A stretch of DNA of 59,151 nucleotides from CAWDMN01 sp963803155. GTDB lineage: Bacteria > Acidobacteriota > Terriglobia > Versatilivoradales > Versatilivoraceae. The notes under the pieces were generated by a model that worked only from the letters and a program-made list of their open reading frames with translations, searched no databases and had not been told where the DNA came from. The DNA is taken from the NCBI GenBank assembly GCA_963803155.1, contig CAWDMN010000091.1, positions 1-59,151 on the forward strand, in the 5' to 3' direction. The translations under genes and the position numbers were made by a program. Positions 26,864-35,848 of this stretch are shown here, piece by piece (position 1 is the first letter of the stretch; the number at the start of each line of letters is the position of its first letter).

Positions 26864-28369
26864 CTAATTTGTCCTTCCGGCCGCCCAGAGAATGGCGTTG
26901 TGCACCAGCCTCCGATAATAAGGATGATAAAAGGTCGTGTGGTCATGTCCCATTTGAGTGTAAAACACTCTGGATTTTGGATAAGGGCTGATCCAAGCCA
27001 GAGGATGATCGCTGAAAGTATTGTCGGTAGTAAGGAGGACTTTAATTTTTGGCGAGATCCACATTCCCTTGTAGGGTTCATCCCAAACGTGGAAGGGACG
27101 CAGCCCCGCTAAAATCGGGTGTTGCCCTTCCAGCGTGACAAAAAGCTGCTGGCCAATGGTGGCGGTCGAAGCAGGAATATTGCCCTCCGGCTCCAATCGG
27201 TAACGGCCTCCCACCACCTCTTCAAACCACCAGGGCCATTTTTGATAGCTCAAAATGGCATGGTGGAGAACCACTATCCCCTTCCCGCTCTCCGCATAAT
27301 TTCGGAGATTTTGTTTCCCCGTTTCATCCAAGTCCATCGAAAAATCGTACAGGATCAGCACATCGTATTTCCCCCTCAAATCGTTTTGGAAGGCCATCTT
27401 GCTGGAGCTGACCTGAACCCAGGCAAGGTCCTTGTATCCTTCAAACAGGCTATAGAAGGGAGTCTCATGATCATGCCCCCCGGTGATCACCATGGCCCGA
27501 ACCGCATCGGCATTTGGCGCGGGCATGCCAAGATCAGCCGGCAGTGAAACCTTGCCCGTAGCTGCCCATTCAGTCCCGCGCAAGAAGGTGGTGATAAATC
27601 CTCTCGCCTGCATGGAGGCCACATCGTGGCCCAACCCAGTGCAAAACACACGTCCTTTGCCATAGTTGGAAGTAAAAATGAGCGGCTCATCTTTTCCTGT
27701 CCCACCATTTTGGGGATCATCGTACGCAGTGGCAATGACTTCCGCTCCCGGCAAAAATGTCAGACCGTGGTAGAGATCATCCGATGTTTTGAAACCGGTT
27801 TTCATTCCCAGCGTCACCGGATGTCCCGGGCGCACGATTTTTACCTCAAAGAAGTGAGGCGGGGCATGAAATCCATTGGGGGGCGTCGCTGGCCAATATC
27901 CCTTGACCATTTGGGCAAACTCCGGCCATGCCGGTTCCTTGATGGGAGGAGTCACGGGCCGATCGCTCAACACTTCCAAGCCGGAAAAGGAGTTGAGAGC
28001 CCGGTGAACCACCACCAGGCCTTTCCCTGACTTGATGAAATTTTCAATCGCTTTCTCCGTGGCACTTCCCAGGCGCGGGCCGGAATAATCATCCACCAGG
28101 ACATCAAAGGGAGCCAGCGTTTCTTCCGTGATGCCGATGGGGGATTCACAAATGCGGACATCAAACCGGCCAGTGGCGGCAAGAAGCTGTCGCAGGAACG
28201 GAGTGGAGGTACGCCAGTCGTGGCTGTTGTGACCCGAGAGAATCAGGACCCTGGCCACTCCTGGCTCGAATAATTGATCGTTTCTCGGCGCCTGGCCAAA
28301 AAGAGCTGCCGTCAATAACAACGGGGCAAATTGACATTTAAATAAAATGGAGCGGATCTGTCCAAACAT
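26864..28369 (-). CDS. Secreted protein with two tandem ThuA-like domains
   Basis: A 501-residue protein with a probable signal peptide (APLLLTAALFGQA). Two ThuA-like (class I glutamine amidotransferase fold) domains lie in tandem. The first, about residues 38-270, begins VLILSGHNSHDWRTSTPFL and has GKGLVVVHRALNSF; the second, about 285-498, begins VITGGHDHETPFYSLF and has GKGIVVLHHAIL. Both end in the same kind of GKGRVF/KSRVFYTQMGHD segment. ThuA domains are linked to trehalose and other sugar-oxidation pathways, but their activity is unknown. The neighbouring isomerase fits a role in modified sugar metabolism outside the cytoplasm. Confidence 0.82.
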   Translation of the reverse strand: MFGQIRSILFKCQFAPLLLTAALFGQAPRNDQLFEPGVARVLILSGHNSHDWRTSTPFLRQLLAATGRFDVRICESPIGITEETLAPFDVLVDDYSGPRLGSATEKAIENFIKSGKGLVVVHRALNSFSGLEVLSDRPVTPPIKEPAWPEFAQMVKGYWPATPPNGFHAPPHFFEVKIVRPGHPVTLGMKTGFKTSDDLYHGLTFLPGAEVIATAYDDPQNGGTGKDEPLIFTSNYGKGRVFCTGLGHDVASMQARGFITTFLRGTEWAATGKVSLPADLGMPAPNADAVRAMVITGGHDHETPFYSLFEGYKDLAWVQVSSSKMAFQNDLRGKYDVLILYDFSMDLDETGKQNLRNYAESGKGIVVLHHAILSYQKWPWWFEEVVGGRYRLEPEGNIPASTATIGQQLFVTLEGQHPILAGLRPFHVWDEPYKGMWISPKIKVLLTTDNTFSDHPLAWISPYPKSRVFYTQMGHDHTTFYHPYYRRLVHNAILWAAGRTN

Positions 28370-28526
28370 ACAGCCTCTTCTTGTGTATTAATTTACCGTT
28401 TTCTGAGTTCCCGGTCTCTGCAAATAAGCTATCACTCGCAGGATTTCCTACCCCATCTCTACCCCAAAATAAATGAAACCCTCAGATCGATGGAACAGAC
28501 CCCAGTCATATGCTCAGATCGGCGAG

Positions 28527-31229
28527 TCATGGTTCCAAGACAATGGACTGGCCTGAATACTCAAGTACACCGCCAATAGTTTCCGTCGTGCTGGAATCCG
28601 CCATTCCCGTGAATCCTGGTTGTTTTCCGCCCAGAGTAATTTCAAATTTGCCAGGAGCTATAACCCGCCGTGAATTTGAGTCAATCCAGGAGAAATCCCG
28701 GGCCGTCAGCGTGAAACGAATGGTTTGCTTTTCCCCTGGTTGAAGAACGATTCTTTTGAATCCCTTCAAAGCGCGAATGGGAACGGGAACTGGCGCGTCT
28801 TTTGCGGCCAGGTAGAGTTGAACCACCTCTTCCCCTCCCCGGCCCCCAGAATTCTCAACGTCAACGGAGACTTTCACATTCTCCGCGTTGTAAAGCGTTT
28901 TGGGCAATTGCAGATTGCCGTACTTAAACCTCGTATAGCTGAGGCCAAACCCAAATGGAAAAAGCGGATCCCCCGTAAAGTATCGATAGGTGCGGCCTTT
29001 CATATTGTAGTCATCAAAGGGAGGCAGTTGATCGACAGATTTATAAAAGGTGACCGGCAGGCGTCCAGCCGGATTGTAATCGCCAAACAAGACATCCGCG
29101 ACCGCCGTCCCACCAGCCTGCCCGGGGTACCAAGCCTGTAAAATCGCCGGGATATTTTGCGCCGGCCAATTGATGGCCACGGCGCTTCCGCTCATGTGGA
29201 CTAATATTACTGGCTTGCCGAGGGCCAGCACTTTTTCCATCAATTGCTGTTGGATGGCCGGCAGATCCAGAGTTTCGCGATCACCCCCTTGGAAGCCGGG
29301 GACAGGCACATTCATCTCTTCCCCCTCCAAGCGTGGCGAAAGCCCCATCACCATCACTACGGCATCCGCTTTCCGTGCCGCTTGCAGGGCAGGCGCTTCC
29401 AGATTACGGCCCGGCACATCCCAAAGCAACTTGAAGTGGGCGTCATGATGCCCGTGGAAATATTCTATTTTGATCTTGTAGCTCTTTCCGAACTCCAGCG
29501 TCATCTCTTTCGATTGCAGCGATGGCTCATGAACATGCTTGGCCTGGATAATCTTCTGGTCGTCGAGATAAATGTCATATTCATCGAAACCGAACGCCCC
29601 TAGAGAATACTTGCCGGACATCGAAGGAACCAACTGTCCAGTCCACCGGATGCTGAAATTATCCGGATCCATCGAGTCCAACGGTGCGCCCATTTTCCAA
29701 TCAAACTGGATGACCCGGTCAATGCGGGTCAAGAGAGGAGCCCCTTCAAAGCGGCCTTTAAAATATTCCCCCCTCAGCCCAGACTGGCGCTTTCCCTCCT
29801 CGCCGACAAATAAAGCTTTTCCTGGAACCACTTCGAAGTTCGGCAACCCCTGCGCCAACGGGCACCCTTTGGCATAAAGCACCTTGGTGCCGCTACCGAC
29901 TTTTTCCTTAATCCCTTTTAGAACCGTGACGGGATTGGTGGGAAATCCATTGTAATTTCCCAGCAACACATCCACCTCGTCCGCATTGGGGCCAATAACA
30001 GCCAGGGTTTTCAGTTTTTTGCCGAGCGGCAGGAGATTCTTTTCGTTCTTGAGCAGCACCATCGATTTTCTGGCTGTCTCCAGCGCCACCTCGCGATGCC
30101 GAGGACTATCCAAGATGGAGTAGGGGATGCGGGAGTACGGAACCATTTCAGGAGGATCAAACATCCCCAACTTAAACCTGGCGGTGAAGAGCCGGGTCAA
30201 AGCCGCATCGACTTCTTTCTCGCTGATCAATCCTTGTCGAACGGAAAGTCCAAGCTGGGCAAAGGGCTGCCGGTCCTGGGGAGCCCAGGACCCAGTCCCG
30301 CAATTCAGCTCGCAACCAGCCTTGACACCCGCGGCGGCGGCTTCTTCCACCGTCTTATTCACCTTGTGGTTCAGATAAAAATCATCGATGGCCCCGCAAT
30401 CGGAAACCACGTAACCTAGAAATCCCCATTCTTTCCGCAAGATGGTTTGCAGCAAGAGCGGGCTGCCGCAGGCCGGCATGCCACGAAACCGGTTGTATGA
30501 ACACATGACCGATGCGGCCTTTCCCTCGACGACAAGATCGCGAAAGGCAGGCAGATAGGTCTCCCGCAAATCACGGTCGTCCACCTGAGCATCGAAGACA
30601 TGCCTCGAGGATTCCGGCCCGCTATGAACCGCATAGTGCTTGGCCGTGGCAATCGTCTTAAAATATTTCGGGTCGTCTCCCTGCAATCCTTTCACAAATT
30701 CAACGCCCATTCGACCGGTCAGGAACGGATCTTCGCCATACGTCTCCTGCCCCCGCCCCCAGCGCGGATCCCGAAAGATGTTGACGTTCGGTGACCAGAA
30801 GGTCAGTCCCTGATAATACCAATGCTGATTACGCCGCAAAGCCTCGTAGTGCTTGGCGCGGGCTTCATCACTGATTACTATGGCAACCTGCCTCATCTGG
30901 TTGGAATCCCAGGTCGCCGCCAATCCAATGGCCTGAGGGAAGACCGTCGCTATTCCGGCCCGGGCCACACCATGCAAGGCCTCGTTCCACCAGACATAGG
31001 CAGGTATCTGCAAACGGGGAATCGCGGGAGCATTTTCCACCATTTGGGCCGCCTTCTCATCCAGGGTCATGCGCGAAATCACGTCAGCCACCCGCTGCTC
31101 CAATGGCAACTTAGGATCTTGAAATGGGAATAGGGGAGCGGCAAAGCCGGGGGCAATCATGAGACTAAACACAAAAAAACGAGCAATGATTTGCAATTCC
31201 CAACCATCAAGAAAACGAAGGACTCGCAT
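28527..31229 (-). CDS. Secreted GH3 beta-glycosidase with PA14-like insert
   Basis: A 900-residue protein with a signal peptide (FFVFSLMIAPGFAAP). The GH3 N-terminal barrel shows VADVISRMTLDEKAAQM, WNEALHGVARAG, AKHYAVHSGPE and the nucleophile Asp (D277) in GYVVSDCGAIDDF. The second GH3 domain holds VMVMGLSPRLEGEEMNVP, supplying the acid/base Glu region. Between them, around residues 455-600, is a PA14-like module (YLDDQKIIQAKHVHEP, YKIKIEYFHG). A fibronectin III-like domain ends the protein. The overall pattern matches xylosidase or glucosidase members of GH3. AAAGGA six bases before the ATG supports the start. It probably finishes oligosaccharides released by the other hydrolases. Confidence 0.9.
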   Translation of the reverse strand: MRVLRFLDGWELQIIARFFVFSLMIAPGFAAPLFPFQDPKLPLEQRVADVISRMTLDEKAAQMVENAPAIPRLQIPAYVWWNEALHGVARAGIATVFPQAIGLAATWDSNQMRQVAIVISDEARAKHYEALRRNQHWYYQGLTFWSPNVNIFRDPRWGRGQETYGEDPFLTGRMGVEFVKGLQGDDPKYFKTIATAKHYAVHSGPESSRHVFDAQVDDRDLRETYLPAFRDLVVEGKAASVMCSYNRFRGMPACGSPLLLQTILRKEWGFLGYVVSDCGAIDDFYLNHKVNKTVEEAAAAGVKAGCELNCGTGSWAPQDRQPFAQLGLSVRQGLISEKEVDAALTRLFTARFKLGMFDPPEMVPYSRIPYSILDSPRHREVALETARKSMVLLKNEKNLLPLGKKLKTLAVIGPNADEVDVLLGNYNGFPTNPVTVLKGIKEKVGSGTKVLYAKGCPLAQGLPNFEVVPGKALFVGEEGKRQSGLRGEYFKGRFEGAPLLTRIDRVIQFDWKMGAPLDSMDPDNFSIRWTGQLVPSMSGKYSLGAFGFDEYDIYLDDQKIIQAKHVHEPSLQSKEMTLEFGKSYKIKIEYFHGHHDAHFKLLWDVPGRNLEAPALQAARKADAVVMVMGLSPRLEGEEMNVPVPGFQGGDRETLDLPAIQQQLMEKVLALGKPVILVHMSGSAVAINWPAQNIPAILQAWYPGQAGGTAVADVLFGDYNPAGRLPVTFYKSVDQLPPFDDYNMKGRTYRYFTGDPLFPFGFGLSYTRFKYGNLQLPKTLYNAENVKVSVDVENSGGRGGEEVVQLYLAAKDAPVPVPIRALKGFKRIVLQPGEKQTIRFTLTARDFSWIDSNSRRVIAPGKFEITLGGKQPGFTGMADSSTTETIGGVLEYSGQSIVLEP

Positions 31230-31308
31230 ATTCTATCCTTTGATAATCCCCCTTAATAAAGGGGAATAAATATTCATCTTCTTGGCAGCCCCCCCCCTCA
31301 AGTGCGGT

Positions 31309-31418
31309 TCCTCAGAAAATCCCGGTGCCAGAGACCTCAAAGGTCTTGGAGACCTGTGAGGTCTGGAGATTTTCATTGTCTTGTTGGGCCAGCCGTGTTG
31401 GCAGGTGTGGGCTCCTCC
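31309..31418 (-). repeat. Family A repeat, copy 7, with a different core (inverted)
   Basis: The ends match family A (AGGAGCCCACACCTGCCAAC, CCAACAAGACAATGAAAAT, and CAGAAAAT at the far side, read inverted). The core is instead a pair of hairpins built from AGACCTCAAAGGTCT and AGACCTGTGAGGTCT, a motif known as a stand-alone repeat in several bacterial groups. Confidence 0.7.
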
Positions 31419-31524
31419 GGAAAAAAGGCATAATCGATACCGCAAATTTCCCCTTTGTCCTCATCGTTCTCGGTGGTAAAGAATAACTCAATAATCCAGC
31501 ATTGCGCGAAGCAACGGGCAAATC

Positions 31525-33510
31525 TCAATGCTTGGCTTCAATTCCAAGAATAGTCCCGGCTATCGTCAGAGGACGCGCTACTGCCGGCTTTGTTGCCAGC
31601 CAAACCGACATTTCACCCGGGCCGCGGTTTGCCCAGGCATAATAGGGAATTAGTAGCAGCAGAGTCTCCACCTGCTGGCGGTTTCCGCTCTCATCCTGTT
31701 TCACGGATTTTGCTTTCCCGGTAATCACCTGGACTCCCTCCAAAAGATCCGGGCGAAAAGCAGCGGCGAACTGTTGTCCGGCGTCAACCAGGAGATTCAA
31801 GACATGCTTATCCGGATAGTCAACCCCCTCGGCACAATAGACCATTGGCCCGCGCTGAATGGCCACCCGGCCCAGGTCGGCAGTCAACAACGGGTTGCCC
31901 ATCACGCACCGGATCGGCAAAGGCAATGAAAGCGAAATCTGGTCTCTTCTTTGCCAGCGTTGGTTAAGCACGGCATATCCATTCTGCATTTGGTACTTGG
32001 CGGTTTTGCCGTTGATTTTTATCTGAACCTTTCCCGCATCGCCCTTCGCGAAAGAATACAGATCCGTGGGCACCGGATGATTCATTGCCCATCCCGGGAT
32101 CCGGAGAGCCATTTCAAATTCCGCCGGACGATCAGGATTCAAGCTGAATTTTATTTCACCCGACCAGGGATAATCCGTGCTTTGGACCAACTCGAGCGAG
32201 TTGCCATCGATGCGCAAGTTGGATTTGCTTTGAATGAAGAGGTTCACGTAGAGCCGTTTCTTGGAAACTGCATAGATGTATCCGGGGATGGAAGGGATGA
32301 ACCGGCATACGTTGCTCGGGCAGCAGGCACAACCAAACCAGGCGCTCCGCTCGTATTTTCCCGCCGACTCGAGAGGATTGGGATAGAAAAAGTGGTCGCC
32401 ACTCAGAGAGACTCCGGAAATCATGCCGTTATATAGAGTCTGCTCCAGCAGATCAAAATACTTCGAATCGCCATGCAACAGGAATTGCCGCTGGTTCCAG
32501 AAAATATCCCCGATGGAAGCGCAGGTTTCGTTATAGGCCGTCAAATTGGGCAGTTCATAAGGATTGGAAAATCCTTCATTCCCGGCCGTGGCGCCGATTC
32601 CCCCGGTAAGATAAATCTTGCTTTTAAGCAGGTCATCCCAAATGCGATCGAGCGCCCGGACATAGGCTTGATCCCCCGTCAGGGCCGCCACATCAGCCAT
32701 TCCGGAATACATGTAAGTGGCCCGGACGGCATGTCCCACGGCTTGCGTCTGCTCCACCACCGGCTTGTGGGCCTGGTTGTATTCCTTGCCGTCGTGGCGA
32801 ATATCGAGAAAATATTTGGCCAGGTCAAGATACTCCTTCTTCCCAGTCACCCGGTATAATTTCACGAGGCCCATTTCCACCACCTGGTGTCCGGGATAGT
32901 AAGCGAGTTTTCCCGGGCCAAAATCCTTCAGCAGCAGGTCGGCACTTTTGGTCGCTATGTTGAGCAAGCTTTTTTTGCCCGTGGCCAGGTAATGCGCCAC
33001 GGCGGCTTCATACAGATGCCCGAGGTTATAAAGCTCATGGCTGAGTTCGGGGTCCTTTTCCCAACGGTTCTTTCCAATCCAGGGATGGAGATGCTCCGGA
33101 TCGATCGTTCGGGCTGTATACAAATAACCATCAGGTTCCTGCGCCTTGCCGATGTATTCAATCAGAGTATCGATCTTGGATTCCAATTGTGGGTCGGGAT
33201 AAGTCTGAAGTGAAAAACTGGCGCCTTCGATGATTTTATAAATGTCGGAATCGTCAAATGGGTACTCAGTGGCAAATTTCCCAGGCTTCAGGCGGGCGGC
33301 AACCAGAAAATTATCCACTCGTCCAGTTTTGTAGCATTGTTCCAAAGCAATAGGGATGGTCACGTCATGATTCTTTTTGATCCGCGGAGCCCAAAAGTTG
33401 TCGTTCACTTTCACCGCGGTGAAAGGGACGGGTTGAATGGGATAATCCTGGGCAACGCCAATTCCCATCAACAATCCTGCAATACCCAACACCGAGAGCA
33501 AACGTTTCAT
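31525..33510 (-). CDS. Secreted GH127 beta-L-arabinofuranosidase
   Basis: A 661-residue DUF1680/GH127 protein with a signal peptide (SVLGIAGLLMGIGVAQ). The N-terminal block VPFTAVKVNDNFWAPRI is typical. The zinc-thiolate catalytic centre of the family is complete: NETC gives E328 and C330, and the GCACCPSN block gives C394, C396 and C397, where C396 occupies the nucleophile position. The (alpha/alpha)6 barrel is followed by beta-sandwich domains. Family members remove beta-L-arabinofuranose from hydroxyproline-linked oligosaccharides and pectins. This supports plant cell-wall glycans as the target of the cluster. Confidence 0.88.
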   Translation of the reverse strand: MKRLLSVLGIAGLLMGIGVAQDYPIQPVPFTAVKVNDNFWAPRIKKNHDVTIPIALEQCYKTGRVDNFLVAARLKPGKFATEYPFDDSDIYKIIEGASFSLQTYPDPQLESKIDTLIEYIGKAQEPDGYLYTARTIDPEHLHPWIGKNRWEKDPELSHELYNLGHLYEAAVAHYLATGKKSLLNIATKSADLLLKDFGPGKLAYYPGHQVVEMGLVKLYRVTGKKEYLDLAKYFLDIRHDGKEYNQAHKPVVEQTQAVGHAVRATYMYSGMADVAALTGDQAYVRALDRIWDDLLKSKIYLTGGIGATAGNEGFSNPYELPNLTAYNETCASIGDIFWNQRQFLLHGDSKYFDLLEQTLYNGMISGVSLSGDHFFYPNPLESAGKYERSAWFGCACCPSNVCRFIPSIPGYIYAVSKKRLYVNLFIQSKSNLRIDGNSLELVQSTDYPWSGEIKFSLNPDRPAEFEMALRIPGWAMNHPVPTDLYSFAKGDAGKVQIKINGKTAKYQMQNGYAVLNQRWQRRDQISLSLPLPIRCVMGNPLLTADLGRVAIQRGPMVYCAEGVDYPDKHVLNLLVDAGQQFAAAFRPDLLEGVQVITGKAKSVKQDESGNRQQVETLLLLIPYYAWANRGPGEMSVWLATKPAVARPLTIAGTILGIEAKH

Positions 33511-33710
33511 CTCAACACTCCAATCAAAATTGTGATAAGAAATTATGGCACACCGTCAAATTGTGACAACAAAATTCGAAGGCATGCGACTCTCGTTTTA
33601 AAACTCCAGAGTTGGAGGAGTAGCTGGGCAAGAAAAGGCACTGCATTGTTGGTATTTACTCTCGGAGCGGAGGAACGTCGGATTTCCCAATACTCTTAAG
33701 AGCCCGACAG

Positions 33711-33907
33711 AGACGCCACTCATACCAGCGCGGCTGGCATAACAAGAGGATGAAAATGGTGGAAGGGAAGGTGCAGAAGCGGAACCAGCCTCTGCTGGGA
33801 TCCACCACCCCGTCCGTCCGTTAGCTGACGGGCGGACACCCCTCCTGTCCCGGAGGGGAACATTGCCTATGCCTTCGATAGCCGCTCGGCAGGGATTTTC
33901 TGTGGGG
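33711..33907 (+). repeat. Family A repeat, copy 8, with a different core
   Basis: The left end is family A (CCACTCATACCAGCGCGGC, AACAAGAGGATGAAAATGG) and the right end has GGGATTTTCTGTGGGG. The core is different: one hairpin pairs GTCCGTCCGT with ACGGGCGGAC, and a second pairs CCCCTCC with GGAGGGG across TGTCC. The right part overlaps the end of the following DUF362 gene region. Confidence 0.65.
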
Positions 33908-33914
33908 TCATTTT

Positions 33915-34973
33915 TCAAACTGCTTTTTTCCATACGAGCTGTCCGGGGAAGTTGTCATTCATTTTGTAGGAACGGATGTGCCGGGCCATAGGCTCACCGA
34001 TAATCTGGATTTTTTTCAAGTTAGCCTCGCCCATATTCGCCTGGGCGCAATAGTTCAGATACCCGACATTGGAGAAATCAATGCCCATCAATTCCACACC
34101 CACCCGGTCCACGGCCAGCCAATCCAAACCAGCCAGAGCCACGCGATGTTCCACCGGAGTCCCCGCGAAGGGGCCGTTCCCTTCCATCCCTTTATATCCA
34201 TCCAGCACCGCCAGGTTCGGCCGGAGCCACTGGGCCATGGTGAAGATGTTATAGTTGGTTCCTTTGGGCCCGCCGCCATGGCAAATCGGCTTGTCGGAGC
34301 CCAAGCTCTTCTTATTTCCAAAGGTGAAGTCCGGGTCCTTCAGGGGTGCGGCAAAGACAAGGTTTTTCAGGGAAAGAGTCGCCACCACTCGATCGTGAGT
34401 TTTCATCCGGGTTGCTGAAATGATGAAAAAGCCGGGGTCGCGCAACATTCGGGATATCCGCGCGGGATGAGGATGGAAGTCTTCATCACTGACGAAATAC
34501 ATGATCTCATATGGCTGTTCATCCAAATTGATGAACTTGACGGAGTATCTTCGCGTCAAGCTGTAATACCCATAGTTGTCAAACGCCTCTCTCGCATTGC
34601 CGGTCCCGGGAGATTCTGCAACCACGGCCTCGTTTTTCCCGATCGATTTAAGGAATTCCAGGATCCCCTCCAGACATTCCACGGGCGTGGCGCAAAGCGG
34701 GATATCGACTCCCACATTGTTGGGCTTGATGAGAATGGCCCGGTTGCCGATGGCCTGTTGAATCTCACGCCGAGAATAGTCGAGCGCCCGGAATATGAGG
34801 TTGGCATGATCGTCCCCTGCAGTCAGCGCCACTCTGCCTTTCCATGCATGGGCACTTTGCGCCATTGCTGCCGGAGACGAAGATTTGAGCCTCTCTGCTC
34901 CCAGGATCATCAGTCCACCCGCTAACGATTTTTTTAGAAAATCGCGCCGTGTCCCTGAAATGGCTGGTTTCAT
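33915..34973 (-). CDS. Tat-exported DUF362-domain protein
   Basis: About 352 residues from MKPAISGTRRDFLKKS, a twin-arginine signal; an AAAGGA eight bases upstream supports this start over the one at 35006. The DUF362 core is seen in ILIKPNNVGVDIPLCATP, VVAESPGTGNAREAF, SATRMKTHDRVVATLSLKNL and VALAGLDWLAVDRVGVELMG. DUF362 proteins are often fused to ferredoxins, but this one lacks the iron-sulphur cysteines. Exported single-domain versions are common near glycosidases and have no established activity. Confidence 0.82.
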   Translation of the reverse strand: MKPAISGTRRDFLKKSLAGGLMILGAERLKSSSPAAMAQSAHAWKGRVALTAGDDHANLIFRALDYSRREIQQAIGNRAILIKPNNVGVDIPLCATPVECLEGILEFLKSIGKNEAVVAESPGTGNAREAFDNYGYYSLTRRYSVKFINLDEQPYEIMYFVSDEDFHPHPARISRMLRDPGFFIISATRMKTHDRVVATLSLKNLVFAAPLKDPDFTFGNKKSLGSDKPICHGGGPKGTNYNIFTMAQWLRPNLAVLDGYKGMEGNGPFAGTPVEHRVALAGLDWLAVDRVGVELMGIDFSNVGYLNYCAQANMGEANLKKIQIIGEPMARHIRSYKMNDNFPGQLVWKKAV

Positions 34974-35261
34974 TGGATATTTCCTTTCTTGCCGGAGGAC
35001 CAGCATCCGCTTCTAGTTTTGAGATTATAAGCGTGCTTCCGTCCTGTCTTCGTCAATGATTCAGATTCAAAAACATCGCGCCCATTGGCCAAAAGGCGTC
35101 GGGGGACCGCCATCCGCCAATCGAAAGAAGAACCATGGGCAGAATTCGGGATGCCCCGACCCTTCGACAAGGTTCGCAGCTCTGGAGGAACGCATGCGTG
35201 ATTGACGTCACCCGCCGAGTCTGCAAATCAGCAAACGAAAGGCCACAATTTTGTATGATGA

Positions 35262-35700
35262 TCAATAGTCTTCGATGCATAAGCCCTGTCTTTTATCCAC
35301 CATCAGCTCCGCAACAGGAATGTTCAGAAGCCGGAGGTTTTTGCCTAACACCGAACCTTCAAGAACATTGCCCGACACCTGAATGTTCCGGCAGGCTTCA
35401 AATGTCAACATCCATCGGCGTTTATGCCAAGGCTCGAAACGCGAGCTTCGGGTGAGTGTATTGTCCTTGAAGGTCAAGCCCTCAACGGAGATCGCATAAA
35501 GAACGGGAAAGTCAAATGGATGGAAGGAATTTTCTTCAATGCGAATATCGCAATGGAACGGCTTGGCCGGATCCGGCTTGGGTCAGCGACGCTTATGATT
35601 TTTCGCGCCCTGAACTCGGAGTGACCCAACAAGAGAAATACGGTCAGCACCATTGCTTTCTCCACAGAATAAGGCCCCCTATCCGAGAATGGGTTTTGAA
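35262..35700 (-). pseudogene. Remnant of a GH110-like parallel beta-helix protein
   Basis: The reading frame ending at 35262 encodes the end of a right-handed beta-helix: DIRIEENSFHPFDFPVLYA, VEGLTFKDNTLTRSS and EACRNIQVSGNVLEGS. Reading upstream in the same frame, the match continues from PKPDPAKPF but is interrupted by in-frame stops near 35583 and 35679, and no start or N-terminal domain is found. The motif order resembles the C-terminal part of GH110 alpha-1,3-galactosidases. It is best read as the decayed 3' end of a secreted glycosidase, consistent with neighbouring enzymes. The family assignment is from memory of the motif pattern. Confidence 0.5.
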
Positions 35701-35848
35701 TGTGGGATGAGGACAATCAAAGCATTCCCGACCATGCAAATGTACATAACTGCCCAAAGGATGTCATCACCTCAATGAAAATGGGGAAGCGTGAACCTCT
35801 GAAGTGCAGCGCCGTCCAGGCAGGATTCAACGCGGGGATGGTGTCCAA

